A program made the position numbers and the translations under genes. From Macrococcus bovicus (lineage in GTDB: Bacteria > Bacillota > Bacilli > Staphylococcales > Staphylococcaceae), in assembly GCF_004359575.1 (NCBI RefSeq), contig NZ_SCWF01000001.1:1-64000 (forward strand): DNA of 64,000 nt, written 5' to 3'. Under the pieces are notes generated by a model, which saw only the letters and a program-made list of their open reading frames with translations, was not told the DNA's origin and did no database searches. This document shows positions 1-6,749 of this stretch, piece after piece; position 1 is the stretch's first letter, and every line of letters begins with the position of its first letter.

Positions 1-114
1 CAACATCAAGGGGGAATCTTTCAGAATGAAAGAGAAGAAACAGGCGGGTATTATCCCGGTTCAACTTTAGCAATAAATGAGGAATTTTATTCCGTTGTTT
101 TTGAGGATTTTTAA
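1..114 (+). CDS. C-terminal end of an unidentified protein (partial)
   Basis: The first 37 codons of the window are open in frame 1 and stop at TAA 112-114. The last residues read SVVFEDF. I do not recognise the family and the start lies outside the window. The same frame stays open after this stop, from 115 to a second TAA at 196-198, with a plausible-looking sequence (NNNKFLEYKSINIKIHPEY). The annotated end could therefore be a premature stop in a longer, decayed gene. Composition is AT-rich like the toxin region that follows, so it probably belongs to the same accessory block. Confidence 0.4.
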   Translation, partial: QHQGGIFQNEREETGGYYPGSTLAINEEFYSVVFEDF

Positions 115-203
115 GGCGTTATTGACAACAACAATAAATTTTTAGAGTATAAATCAATAAATATAAAAATTCATCCAGAATATTTTCTCCATCAATAAGT
201 TTT

Positions 204-779
204 TTGTTTTTAAATAAACTTTTTAAAAATAAAAATACTTATGTTTTTAAGTCAAAGAATGATATTCCAAAAGAATGGCTAAATACGAATTTTTATAAAG
301 AGAATGAAATAGTACCACTTCCAAATACTTATATACCCCCAAAAAATCAGACGGGTGTGACTACCTATGCGATACCTATAGCAGTAGGTACAGGTTATTT
401 TGTACCCGGCGTAGGTGAAGTCTTAATCTTGGCAACGGGAGCAATTGTAGTCGCAGGAGTAACAGTCAAAGCAGGAAGTTATTTATATAACAAGATAACT
501 GTATACTTCGCAGAAAAATCATATCAAGATGCTAAGAAAAAAGGAACTAAAACTGAGAATCATTCTACCCAGTCAACATCCACAAAGTCATCTTTACCTA
601 TTAAAGGTAAGGCAAGGTCATCAAAAGATTTAAAAGATAGTAAAGGTGTAAAGCAGCGCAGATACTATGACAAAAATGGCAATGCAGATGTAGATATAGA
701 TTACAGACATGCAGCTCAGCCGGGAGTAAAGTTTCCTCATCGACATACTTGGATCAATGGTAAAAGAAGTGGTCATTAA
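204..779 (+). CDS. Polymorphic-toxin C-terminal fragment (toxin type 24-like domain)
   Basis: This 191-codon frame starts at a TTG with no good Shine-Dalgarno site. The frame is open back to 153, so the true start or an upstream translocation domain is missing or unclear. Residues about 52-90 form a hydrophobic glycine/valine stretch (PGVGEVLILATG), typical of the pre-toxin part of LXG/WXG-type toxins. A Ser/Thr/Lys linker follows. The end is a compact basic domain with KQRRYYDKNGNADVDIDY and FPHRHTWINGKRSGH, which resembles C-terminal toxin domains I know as polymorphic toxin type 24. The His pair and basic residues suggest a nuclease, but the activity is inference. A probable immunity gene starts 11 bases downstream. 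It looks like an orphan tail cassette rather than a full toxin. Confidence 0.6.
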   Translation: MFLNKLFKNKNTYVFKSKNDIPKEWLNTNFYKENEIVPLPNTYIPPKNQTGVTTYAIPIAVGTGYFVPGVGEVLILATGAIVVAGVTVKAGSYLYNKITVYFAEKSYQDAKKKGTKTENHSTQSTSTKSSLPIKGKARSSKDLKDSKGVKQRRYYDKNGNADVDIDYRHAAQPGVKFPHRHTWINGKRSGH

Positions 780-790
780 GGAGGAGTTAT

Positions 791-1081
791 ATGAAAGATA
801 AATATGAAGATTTTCAAGACGTGCCAGCAGGTTATCCTATTGAATATAATCATTTTCTATATTATTTAGAAACAGGGCGTGAAGTTGAGTTTTTATATGA
901 TAATCAGATTTATTTTATATCTAATCAAGGAGAAGGCAGAACATTGTGGCATGATGGAAAACAGATATCAAAATTTTTCAAAGATAATCAAATCTTTATA
1001 AATGAAGTCAAAATAGATGATTTATCTTTAAGAGAGATTTTCAGTGATACGAGTCTGCACAAAATAGAAACTGTATTTTAA
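791..1081 (+). CDS. Probable immunity protein for the upstream toxin tail
   Basis: The 96-residue acidic protein starts at ATG 791 with a strong AAGGAGGAG site at 778-786 that overlaps the end of the toxin frame. It has no signal peptide or membrane segment. The sequence includes LETGREVEFLYDNQIYFIS and VKIDDLSLREIF, a pattern I associate with small proteins encoded next to LXG-type toxin genes. Position directly after the toxin domain, tight spacing and acidic character against a basic toxin support an immunity role. No catalytic residues are evident. The function is inferred from context. Confidence 0.6.
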   Translation: MKDKYEDFQDVPAGYPIEYNHFLYYLETGREVEFLYDNQIYFISNQGEGRTLWHDGKQISKFFKDNQIFINEVKIDDLSLREIFSDTSLHKIETVF

Positions 1082-1145
1082 GTTGATTATAAATAATGAA
1101 ATCAGTTAGTCTATAGCATTACTATATTATAGGGGGATGATTAAA

Positions 1146-1220
1146 ATGAACTCAGCTCAAAAATATCTAGTGAAGGAATTACCAATTACTGAAGATACTG
1201 ATAGAATTTTTTATTCATGA
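1146..1220 (+). pseudogene. 24-codon remnant, possibly the start of a second immunity gene
   Basis: An ATG at 1146 follows an AGGGGGAT Shine-Dalgarno-like stretch at 1131-1138 and reads MNSAQKYLVKELPITEDTD before stopping at 1218-1220. The good ribosome site and ordinary protein-like composition suggest the 5' end of a real gene cut off where it meets the oppositely oriented thioredoxin-like gene, which ends at 1211. Arrays of several immunity genes are common behind polymorphic toxins, so a truncated extra immunity gene is one reading. A true tiny peptide is another. Confidence 0.3.
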
Positions 1221-1629
1221 TTCTTTTCCTCCATAAATTGAACGATTTTTTCTACTTTGCTATCACCTGTATAACGTTTTTCTGGATTTTCATTACTTAT
1301 AATAATGGGTACGCTATCAATATTTAGTTTTGCAAATAATTTTTCTAATTTTTCTCTATCAGTTTTGTTTTTAATGGAATCGGTATTAAGCTCGTATCCC
1401 TTAAATTTTGTCTGTTGAATTGCTTTATAAAATAGTGGCTTTAGTACGACACAATAATCGCAGGAAGGCCTTCCTATAAAAATAAAAGCCTGCTCATCTT
1501 TTTGTGTCAAAACCTTTTCAAATCCCTTATAACTAGTAATTTTTTTTGTTCACTATTTTTTAAATTTAGAAATGATAGTGATATTAAGATAAGTAACGAT
1601 AGTATCGAGATGAAAAAAGTTTTTTTCAT
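1211..1629 (-). pseudogene. Secreted thioredoxin-like protein (bacteriocin-accessory type), frameshifted
   Basis: The intact downstream frame (1211-1510) encodes FIFIGRPSCDYCVVL, a thioredoxin-fold CxxC active site, and a later cis-Pro-like SVPIII segment. Upstream on the same strand, an ATG at 1629 starts MKKTFFISILSLLLI, a signal peptide or membrane anchor that runs out of frame at a run of eight A (plus-strand T8, 1540-1547) and stops soon after. Adding one base to this run restores a single protein of about 139 residues. The size and motif fit the small thioredoxin-like proteins found with class II bacteriocins (PedC/Bta type). No bacteriocin gene is visible nearby. It may be a true pseudogene, a slippage-controlled gene or a homopolymer read error. 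Confidence 0.6.
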
Positions 1630-2272
1630 TTTCGTAAATTAGAATAAATAGATTTAATGATCTAAATTCAATCCTTTCTCAAATAATATATTACTATTGC
1701 AGCTACACGCATAGTATAGCATTACTTATTTGTAAAAAATTATAAATAATATTATTTTAAGGTAAATTTAAGGCTCTGTTCTGTCTATACAGAACAACAT
1801 CATAAATCAGTTTTGTTTGAAATGAGGATATGATTATTTTTAGAGCAATTAGATAGGATAAATCTAATTGCAGACCATATTAAATAAAACGATTAAGATC
1901 ATTACGATTCTGAGTGGTTTTTGTGCACACTTACCCGCAAAAGGTTTCTCGAATGTTCTCAGAGGCAATGAGCGAATCAAAATAATGTATTTTAAGGTAA
2001 ACAGTCGGGAAAAATCACCCGACAGCTTTGATTGAACCTTTTCAAACCCGGTCGTGTTTGTCCGTGTGCAAATTTTTCACGTCATAGAATAGCATCAGAG
2101 TTTTACTACCAAATAAATCTGGTATTCAACTAAAAAAAGCGTGCAAGGGATCACTTCGTTCAGCGAGCTGCCTTGCACGCTTTTTCTTCTGATACTCTTT
2201 CTATTCTGTAAAAATTTAATCACACACGGAAAACACTCAAGACCGTGTTGTAGAAAAAAGGAGAAGATGAAA
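1630..2272. other. Hairpin-rich noncoding region
   Basis: No convincing gene lies here. I see perfect or near-perfect inverted repeats at 1778-1795 (GTTCTGT/ACAGAAC), 1845-1871 (GCAATTAGAT/ATCTAATTGC), 2004-2023 (GTCGGG/CCCGAC) and 2134-2185. A 14-base direct repeat, TATTTTAAGGTAAA, occurs at 1753-1766 and 1988-2001. The stretch separates the frameshifted thioredoxin-like gene from the radC-like gene. It could be a recombination scar, a plasmid-derived noncoding segment or a structured RNA region. Confidence 0.5.
2134..2185. terminator. Long stem bidirectional terminator-like hairpin
   Basis: AAAAAGCGTGCAAGG at 2134-2148 pairs with CCTTGCACGCTTTTT at 2171-2185, a perfect 15-base stem with A and T runs on opposite sides. 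It sits upstream of the radC-like gene with no convergent partner gene close by. Confidence 0.6.
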
Positions 2273-2842
2273 ATGAAACAGAATAATTTATGGAAGTTAT
2301 TATCGAAAAGTGGTCAGGAGGTCACAAAACATTTATCTATTCATGAAATACTGGATTTACATTTCATCAACAGTCATAAAAAACTGACGCCTAATGACAA
2401 GAAAAAACTACTGACAATCGCAGAGGATTTTATCGCATATAATCGAACGGATGAAATTGATAGAATAAAGTCACCGACAGACGTAAGTGATTTAATGATG
2501 CCAGAACTTAGAGGAAAATCACAAGAAGAACTTCATATGTTATGTCTGAATACTAAAAACCAGGTCATCCATAGAGAAATGGTGTTCAAAGGGTCATTGA
2601 ATGCTTCAATTGTCCATCCGAGAGAAATATTCAGGATAACCCTTAGATATGCAACAGTGAATATCATTATAGTTCATAACCATCCATCAGGAGACCCGAC
2701 TCCGAGCCAGGAAGATATCGAAGCGACAAACCGTTTGATAAACTGTAGAACCTTATTCGGCATAGAGGTCCTAGACCATGTGGTTATTGGAAACGGGGAT
2801 TACGTATCAATCAGAGAGAAAGGCCGATGGAAGTGCTTGTGA
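2273..2842 (+). CDS. RadC-family JAB-domain protein (short form)
   Basis: The protein is 189 residues from ATG 2273, chosen because AAAAGGAG at 2256-2263 is well spaced for it. The ATG at 2267 is too close to that site. The JAB/MPN metalloprotease-like core includes VHNHPSGDPTPSQED, with H135, H137 and D148 as the expected metal ligands. The N-terminal helix-hairpin-helix part of chromosomal RadC is reduced. RadC-family proteins of this size are common on mobile elements; their biochemical role is unsettled. The last codons (REKGRWKCL) run into IS3-family sequence, so the natural C-terminus may have been replaced by the junction. Confidence 0.8.
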   Translation: MKQNNLWKLLSKSGQEVTKHLSIHEILDLHFINSHKKLTPNDKKKLLTIAEDFIAYNRTDEIDRIKSPTDVSDLMMPELRGKSQEELHMLCLNTKNQVIHREMVFKGSLNASIVHPREIFRITLRYATVNIIIVHNHPSGDPTPSQEDIEATNRLINCRTLFGIEVLDHVVIGNGDYVSIREKGRWKCL

Positions 2843-3341
2843 GCGACCTGACATATGTAAAGGTGGCAGGAAAATGGCATTACATATGTCTGTTTATTGA
2901 TCTCTTTAACCGTGAAATAGTTGGCTACAGTGCAGGACGCCGGAAAGATAGTTGTCTCGTTTCAGCAGCTCTCAGCACCATCAGGCATGATCTGAGGGAG
3001 GTACAGATGTTTCATACCGACAGAGGAAAAGAATTTGATAATCATCTCATTAATGAAGTGCTTGATACCTTCGGTATTCAGAGATCATTGAGTATGAAAG
3101 GATGTCCGTATGGTAATGCGGTTGCTGAAACAACTTTTAAAGCGGTGAAGACCGAATTTATTAATCAATTTCACTTTCTTTCTCTCAATCATTTGAATAT
3201 TGAACTTTTGATTATGTGAACTGGTATAACAATGTCAGACCGCACGGTGCGTTGAATGATCTAACTCCGAAGGAATATAAAGAAATGTTCTATAAAAACT
3301 GTCCAATATTATGTTGACAGACCACGACTTTTTCTGGGACA
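2827..3341 (+). mobile_element. IS3-family remnant: 3' part of orfB transposase plus right end
   Basis: From 2827 the frame encodes the DDE integrase core of an IS150-like IS3 transposase: VSDLTYVKVAGKWHY with the first Asp, FHTDRGKEFDN with the second, and NAVAETTFKAVKTEF with the Glu. The N-terminal half of orfB, orfA and the left end are missing. At T4 3206-3209 one base is lost. Restoring it gives the usual ending VNWYNNVRPHGALNDLTP up to a stop at 3315-3317. The following TTTTTCTGGGACA, ending near 3341, looks like the terminal inverted repeat (inner strand TGTCCCAGAAAAAG). The element cannot transpose by itself. Confidence 0.8.
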
Positions 3342-3391
3342 CTTACCTCTAAAGTATAGGATTCTATGGCTGTCATTAATGGAGGGATGAT

Positions 3392-3796
3392 ATGCCTTCA
3401 GAAACATGTATTTTCTGTCACCATCTTAAGAAAGAACAAATTCTTATGACATCACATTACTTTAAAGTCGTCTTTGATATTGATCCAATCCAGTATGGGC
3501 ATTTACTGATTATATCCAAGCGTCATGTCATGAATTATTGTGACCTTTTAACAGAAGAAGTATCAGATATAGCAGATTTACAGAAGGAATTAATCACTCT
3601 GCTGGAAAGGGAAGTAGGGGTAGGTGTGACGGTCGTTTTTAACAATGGAAAAATGATGGATCAGAACACACATTTTCATGTTCATCTTATTCCCAGATAT
3701 GTGAAAGATAATTTCTGGAACGGGATTCATGTTGAAAAGCATGACTCTCAAATTACTCGTAGGATTGAGATGCTATTAAAAAAAGACCGCAGATGA
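3392..3796 (+). CDS. HIT-family nucleotide hydrolase/transferase
   Basis: The 134-residue protein starts at ATG 3392 after GGAGGGATG. It carries the histidine triad HFHVHLI at residues 94-100, which includes the nucleophilic His of HIT enzymes acting on AMP or dinucleotide phosphoramide bonds. An N-terminal CIFC (residues 6-9) resembles the zinc-binding start of many bacterial HIT proteins. It is cytosolic. This is the first backbone-like gene after the IS remnant. The substrate cannot be named from sequence. Confidence 0.85.
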   Translation: MPSETCIFCHHLKKEQILMTSHYFKVVFDIDPIQYGHLLIISKRHVMNYCDLLTEEVSDIADLQKELITLLEREVGVGVTVVFNNGKMMDQNTHFHVHLIPRYVKDNFWNGIHVEKHDSQITRRIEMLLKKDRR

Positions 3797-3812
3797 TTAA
3801 TCTGCAGTCCGG
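3776..3812 (-). terminator. Terminator of the secreted DUF5067-like gene
   Basis: GCAGAT (3789-3794) and ATCTGC (3800-3805) form a short stem extended by flanking CCGG pairs. The A run at 3778-3784 gives the U tract on the minus strand. It overlaps the last codons of the convergent HIT gene. Confidence 0.55.
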
Positions 3813-4358
3813 TTAATGTTCTGATGCTTTATAGAGTGCTTTGTGACCGTTTATATCAAATAGAGGACCGACTTCTACGTCAAACTGTTTAATCTCTGGA
3901 TTCAATCTGAATGACTGGCTCACTTCAGCTGTGTCACCCGGTTGAATCATTGCTGACTTATCAGAAGAAAGGGCATAGGCATCTGCCGTTTTACCTTGAT
4001 AATAAATTGTCGCGCTTTGACCCGCATAGTAGGGTGCAGCTGATGTGTTTTTGACGGTATAGTAGACGGTCACAATATCATCAGGCAGACTCGCATCCTC
4101 TTCCTGTGCTGCTTTCACTTTCGTTAATGTGAAAGTCAGATTATGGATTGCTCTGCTTTCCCCGATCGCAGCCGCGTCTGCCAGAGATTCGTGAGGTAAC
4201 TGTTCGGGTCCATTAATGACGCTGTCCATTTCCTGTTCGATGTTATAGACAGTATGGTTGATGGATTTCTCAAAGGCATGAGCTTGTGTGGTGTGACTGA
4301 GTGCTGACAGCAAGAGAGCTGACGTCAGTACTGAACCTGCTATGATTTTATGGTTCAT
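3813..4358 (-). CDS. Secreted protein with DUF5067-like immunoglobulin domain
   Basis: The 181-residue protein begins with a clear Sec signal peptide (MNHKIIAGSVLTSALLLSAL, cleavage near AHA-FE). The mature part from about residue 75 has the pattern of DUF5067/DUF4352-type beta-sandwich domains: VYYTVKNTSAAPYYAG, then a QPGDTAEVSQSF strand. Such proteins are exported and often surface-associated in staphylococci, with no known enzymatic role. It is convergent with the HIT gene. The upstream 231 bases are AT-rich and hold no visible gene. Confidence 0.6.
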   Translation of the reverse strand: MNHKIIAGSVLTSALLLSALSHTTQAHAFEKSINHTVYNIEQEMDSVINGPEQLPHESLADAAAIGESRAIHNLTFTLTKVKAAQEEDASLPDDIVTVYYTVKNTSAAPYYAGQSATIYYQGKTADAYALSSDKSAMIQPGDTAEVSQSFRLNPEIKQFDVEVGPLFDINGHKALYKASEH

Positions 4359-4589
4359 ATCAATTCCGGCTTTCTGTATAAGATGATTTCTGAAAGAGCT
4401 GGGTCTTCCAGAAGAATAGTCCTATTATAAGACCAGAATCTTAAATGACCAAGCAATCTGCTTCATGAAAATATTAAAGTTTTGTAAGCAGTAATAAGAT
4501 TTATATTTACTCTATTTTGTAATTTACAGTATGAGGTGTGAGATATAAAATAATCTTAGCAGTAATCTAACATGAAGTGAGGCACATCA

Positions 4590-5075
4590 TTGAATATCAG
4601 ACCAGGAGAACTAAGAGACCTTTCGGCTATTACCGCTATATATAATCAAGGCATAGAGGATGGAATAGCGACACTTGAAGTAAGAGGAAAAACAGAAGAG
4701 GAAGTGCGTCTGTGGTTGTTCGACCGCTCGGAACGCTATACCAAATTAGTGATTGAAGAGGAGGGTGTGGTTGTGGGCTGGACAGCTTTACAGCCTTATC
4801 GTTACCGGGCTGCCTATGAAGGTGTTGCAGAACTTTCTATCTATATTGATCGCAATCAAAGAGGAAAAGGAATTGGTCGCCAGCTGCTCAGCGCTCTCGA
4901 AAAAAGTGCTCAGGCCAATCATTTTCATAAAATGATGCTGATGGTGCTGGAGGTTAATGAATCAGCGCATCAACTCTATCTGAAATGTGGCTTCAGAGAT
5001 ATTGGCATCTTTGAAAACCACGGGTACCAGAACGGACAATACTATAACGTCAGAATTATGGAGAAACTCATTTAA
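4590..5075 (+). CDS. GNAT acetyltransferase (phosphinothricin acetyltransferase-like)
   Basis: The 161-residue GNAT-fold protein starts at TTG 4590 after GTGAGG. The acetyl-CoA loop is RNQRGKGIGRQLL (about residues 93-105). The beta4-beta5 segment EGVAELSIYI and the ending KCGFRDIGIFENHGYQNG match the Pat/YwnH-type group acting on amino groups of small amino-acid analogues. The actual substrate cannot be inferred. It stands alone, with a strong terminator immediately downstream. Confidence 0.75.
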   Translation: MNIRPGELRDLSAITAIYNQGIEDGIATLEVRGKTEEEVRLWLFDRSERYTKLVIEEEGVVVGWTALQPYRYRAAYEGVAELSIYIDRNQRGKGIGRQLLSALEKSAQANHFHKMMLMVLEVNESAHQLYLKCGFRDIGIFENHGYQNGQYYNVRIMEKLI

Positions 5076-5098
5076 AGCATACGTTCGTATGCTTTTTT
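5074..5098 (+). terminator. Terminator after the GNAT gene
   Basis: AAAGCATAC-GTTC-GTATGCTTT with a T run forms a perfect 9-base stem. Confidence 0.85.
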
Positions 5099-5210
5099 AT
5101 TTCACTTTCGTTAACAGGATGAATTATAATGTATTGATTTAATAGCATTTGTAATATATTCTATAAGTGTTTATAATATAAGTAGATATATAAAAGAAGA
5201 GGTCGATTTG

Positions 5211-5618
5211 ATGAGTGAAGGATTATTGGCAATAAAAAATCTGCAGACATTGCAGTCTGAATGGACGGCCTTAAGCCGTCAAATATTGAAGGGTTATGAT
5301 ATCACCTACCCCCAGTTCAGAGTATTAAACGGCATGCATATATTAGAGGCTTCAGGCAGAAGAATGACTCAGTCCATGATCAGTGAACAGACTGGGATAG
5401 ATGTAATGACACTTTCAACGATTCTCCGAAATCTTGAAAGTCGGCGACTCATCAGAAGACAGGACTCACGTTCTGACACTCGTGCGAAGAATGTCTATTT
5501 AACATCTATGGGTCTCAGTCTTATTGAGGAGATGGAGCCGATTATTGAACAGGCGGCTGAAAGTTTTTTCGATGATTTTTCATATGACTTAAAAACTCAA
5601 CTTTGTCAACTCTTTTAA
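5211..5618 (+). CDS. MarR-family transcriptional regulator
   Basis: The 135-residue regulator starts at ATG 5211 after AGAAGAGG; the TTG just before it is less likely. It has the MarR winged-helix layout: N-terminal helix, ITYPQFRVLNGM, a recognition helix region SEQTGIDVMTLSTILRNLE and the wing RLIRRQDSRSDTRAKNVYLT with the usual D-x-R. The ligand is unknown. It lies upstream of a DUF2332-like gene in the same direction, with a 77-base gap that may contain its own promoter. Confidence 0.8.
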   Translation: MSEGLLAIKNLQTLQSEWTALSRQILKGYDITYPQFRVLNGMHILEASGRRMTQSMISEQTGIDVMTLSTILRNLESRRLIRRQDSRSDTRAKNVYLTSMGLSLIEEMEPIIEQAAESFFDDFSYDLKTQLCQLF

Positions 5619-5695
5619 TCCACTTTTCTTTATTTTAATACGTTTTTATAGTATGATTACTCTTCAATAAACAGCCGATAGGAGAACAAACCATC

Positions 5696-6727
5696 ATGGC
5701 TTTAAAATATAAGGAAATCATGCTAGCCTACAGCAATGCTGTTGAAGAGAAAAGTCCTTTATACCACCAACTGGGGCAGCATATGGCAGAAGATAAAGAG
5801 ATGAAGGGGCTGCTTAGCCCGTTTACAGGCAATAAACAGTTCATCCCGCTCTTCATGTCTGCCGTCTTAAGCACTTTATACACTACAGAACATGAGCTGA
5901 GAAACTATTACTTAAACTTTTCGGAGCATCCTCTGGAAATGGATGCCCGTGGTTTTGAAGTCTATAAGTCATTTGTCACCTCGCATTTAGATGAAATCAT
6001 GATTCTTGCCCGCAGCGGTGATCTGAAGAAAAATATCGTCGAACGCTCTGCACTGTTGATTCCTATCTTTCACTATATGACGGAGCAATCTGAGCGTGAG
6101 AGTTTTAACGTGATTGAATTAGGGACGAAAGCAGGGCTGCTCCTTAATTATGACTGGTATGGTTATACGTTTAACAAGAACCATAAAGTGGGTCACACAG
6201 AAGATATTAATATCAAGATGAAGATCAAAGGCTACCCGCATGACACATTAAGACCGCTGACACATCCACGTCTGAAATACGGCCTGTCATCTGATGTTAT
6301 ACGGATAGAAGAGGAAGAGGCTTTTAACTGGATGATGAGTTTATTCTATCCGGAAGAAGTCAAGCGTCGCCATAATCTGAAGAAGGCACGTGATATCTTT
6401 CTGGCGCATCCTGTCGAACTGCTTGAAGGAGATGAGCTGGATTTACTGGAGAAGACTTTGATGATTATGCCGGATGATGAACCGGTCGTCATATTTCATA
6501 TCCATCATACGAAGAACTGGTCTGACGAGAAAAAAATAGCCCTCCTTGAGCTGATTCAGCGCTATTCAGCAACGAAGGAGATCTATCATATTCATCATCA
6601 GCTGTTCGGACAGGACATTTTTATAGATTACACACATAATAAAGTCATCAAACGAGAGAAACTGGCTCATCTTGAACTGGACAAAATGAAAATAGAGTGG
6701 CTGCTCGGACAGCCGCTCGTACTTTAA
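5696..6727 (+). CDS. DUF2332-like protein
   Basis: The 343-residue cytosolic protein starts at ATG 5696 after ATAGGAGAAC. Features matching the DUF2332 family are the N-terminal helical part, FEVYKSFVTSHLDEIM, the VIELGTKAGLLLNYDWYGY segment that looks like a degenerate nucleotide-binding turn, and a C-terminal half with FHIHHTKNWSDEKK. The molecular function of the family is not known to me. It is monocistronic or follows the MarR gene, and ends in a strong terminator shared with the convergent aspartokinase gene. Confidence 0.6.
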   Translation: MALKYKEIMLAYSNAVEEKSPLYHQLGQHMAEDKEMKGLLSPFTGNKQFIPLFMSAVLSTLYTTEHELRNYYLNFSEHPLEMDARGFEVYKSFVTSHLDEIMILARSGDLKKNIVERSALLIPIFHYMTEQSERESFNVIELGTKAGLLLNYDWYGYTFNKNHKVGHTEDINIKMKIKGYPHDTLRPLTHPRLKYGLSSDVIRIEEEEAFNWMMSLFYPEEVKRRHNLKKARDIFLAHPVELLEGDELDLLEKTLMIMPDDEPVVIFHIHHTKNWSDEKKIALLELIQRYSATKEIYHIHHQLFGQDIFIDYTHNKVIKREKLAHLELDKMKIEWLLGQPLVL

Positions 6728-6749
6728 GACACCTCACGAGGTGTCTTTT
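6726..6749. terminator. Terminator between DUF2332-like gene and aspartokinase
   Basis: AAGACACCTC-ACG(A)-GAGGTGTCTTTT is a compact stem between two convergent stop codons. Confidence 0.8.

Noticed and set aside
2141-2272. Long upstream extension of the radC-like frame (starting in the hairpin)
   Set aside because: It would begin inside the terminator stem and has no ribosome site. ATG 2273 has a good one.
1-3341. Complete integrative element or SCC-type cassette
   Set aside because: No recombinase, attachment site repeat or defined boundaries were visible; only a degraded accessory block can be supported.
4753-4935. Second ATG-started frame inside the GNAT gene
   Set aside because: Out-of-frame shadow with no ribosome site; the GNAT frame carries clear motifs.
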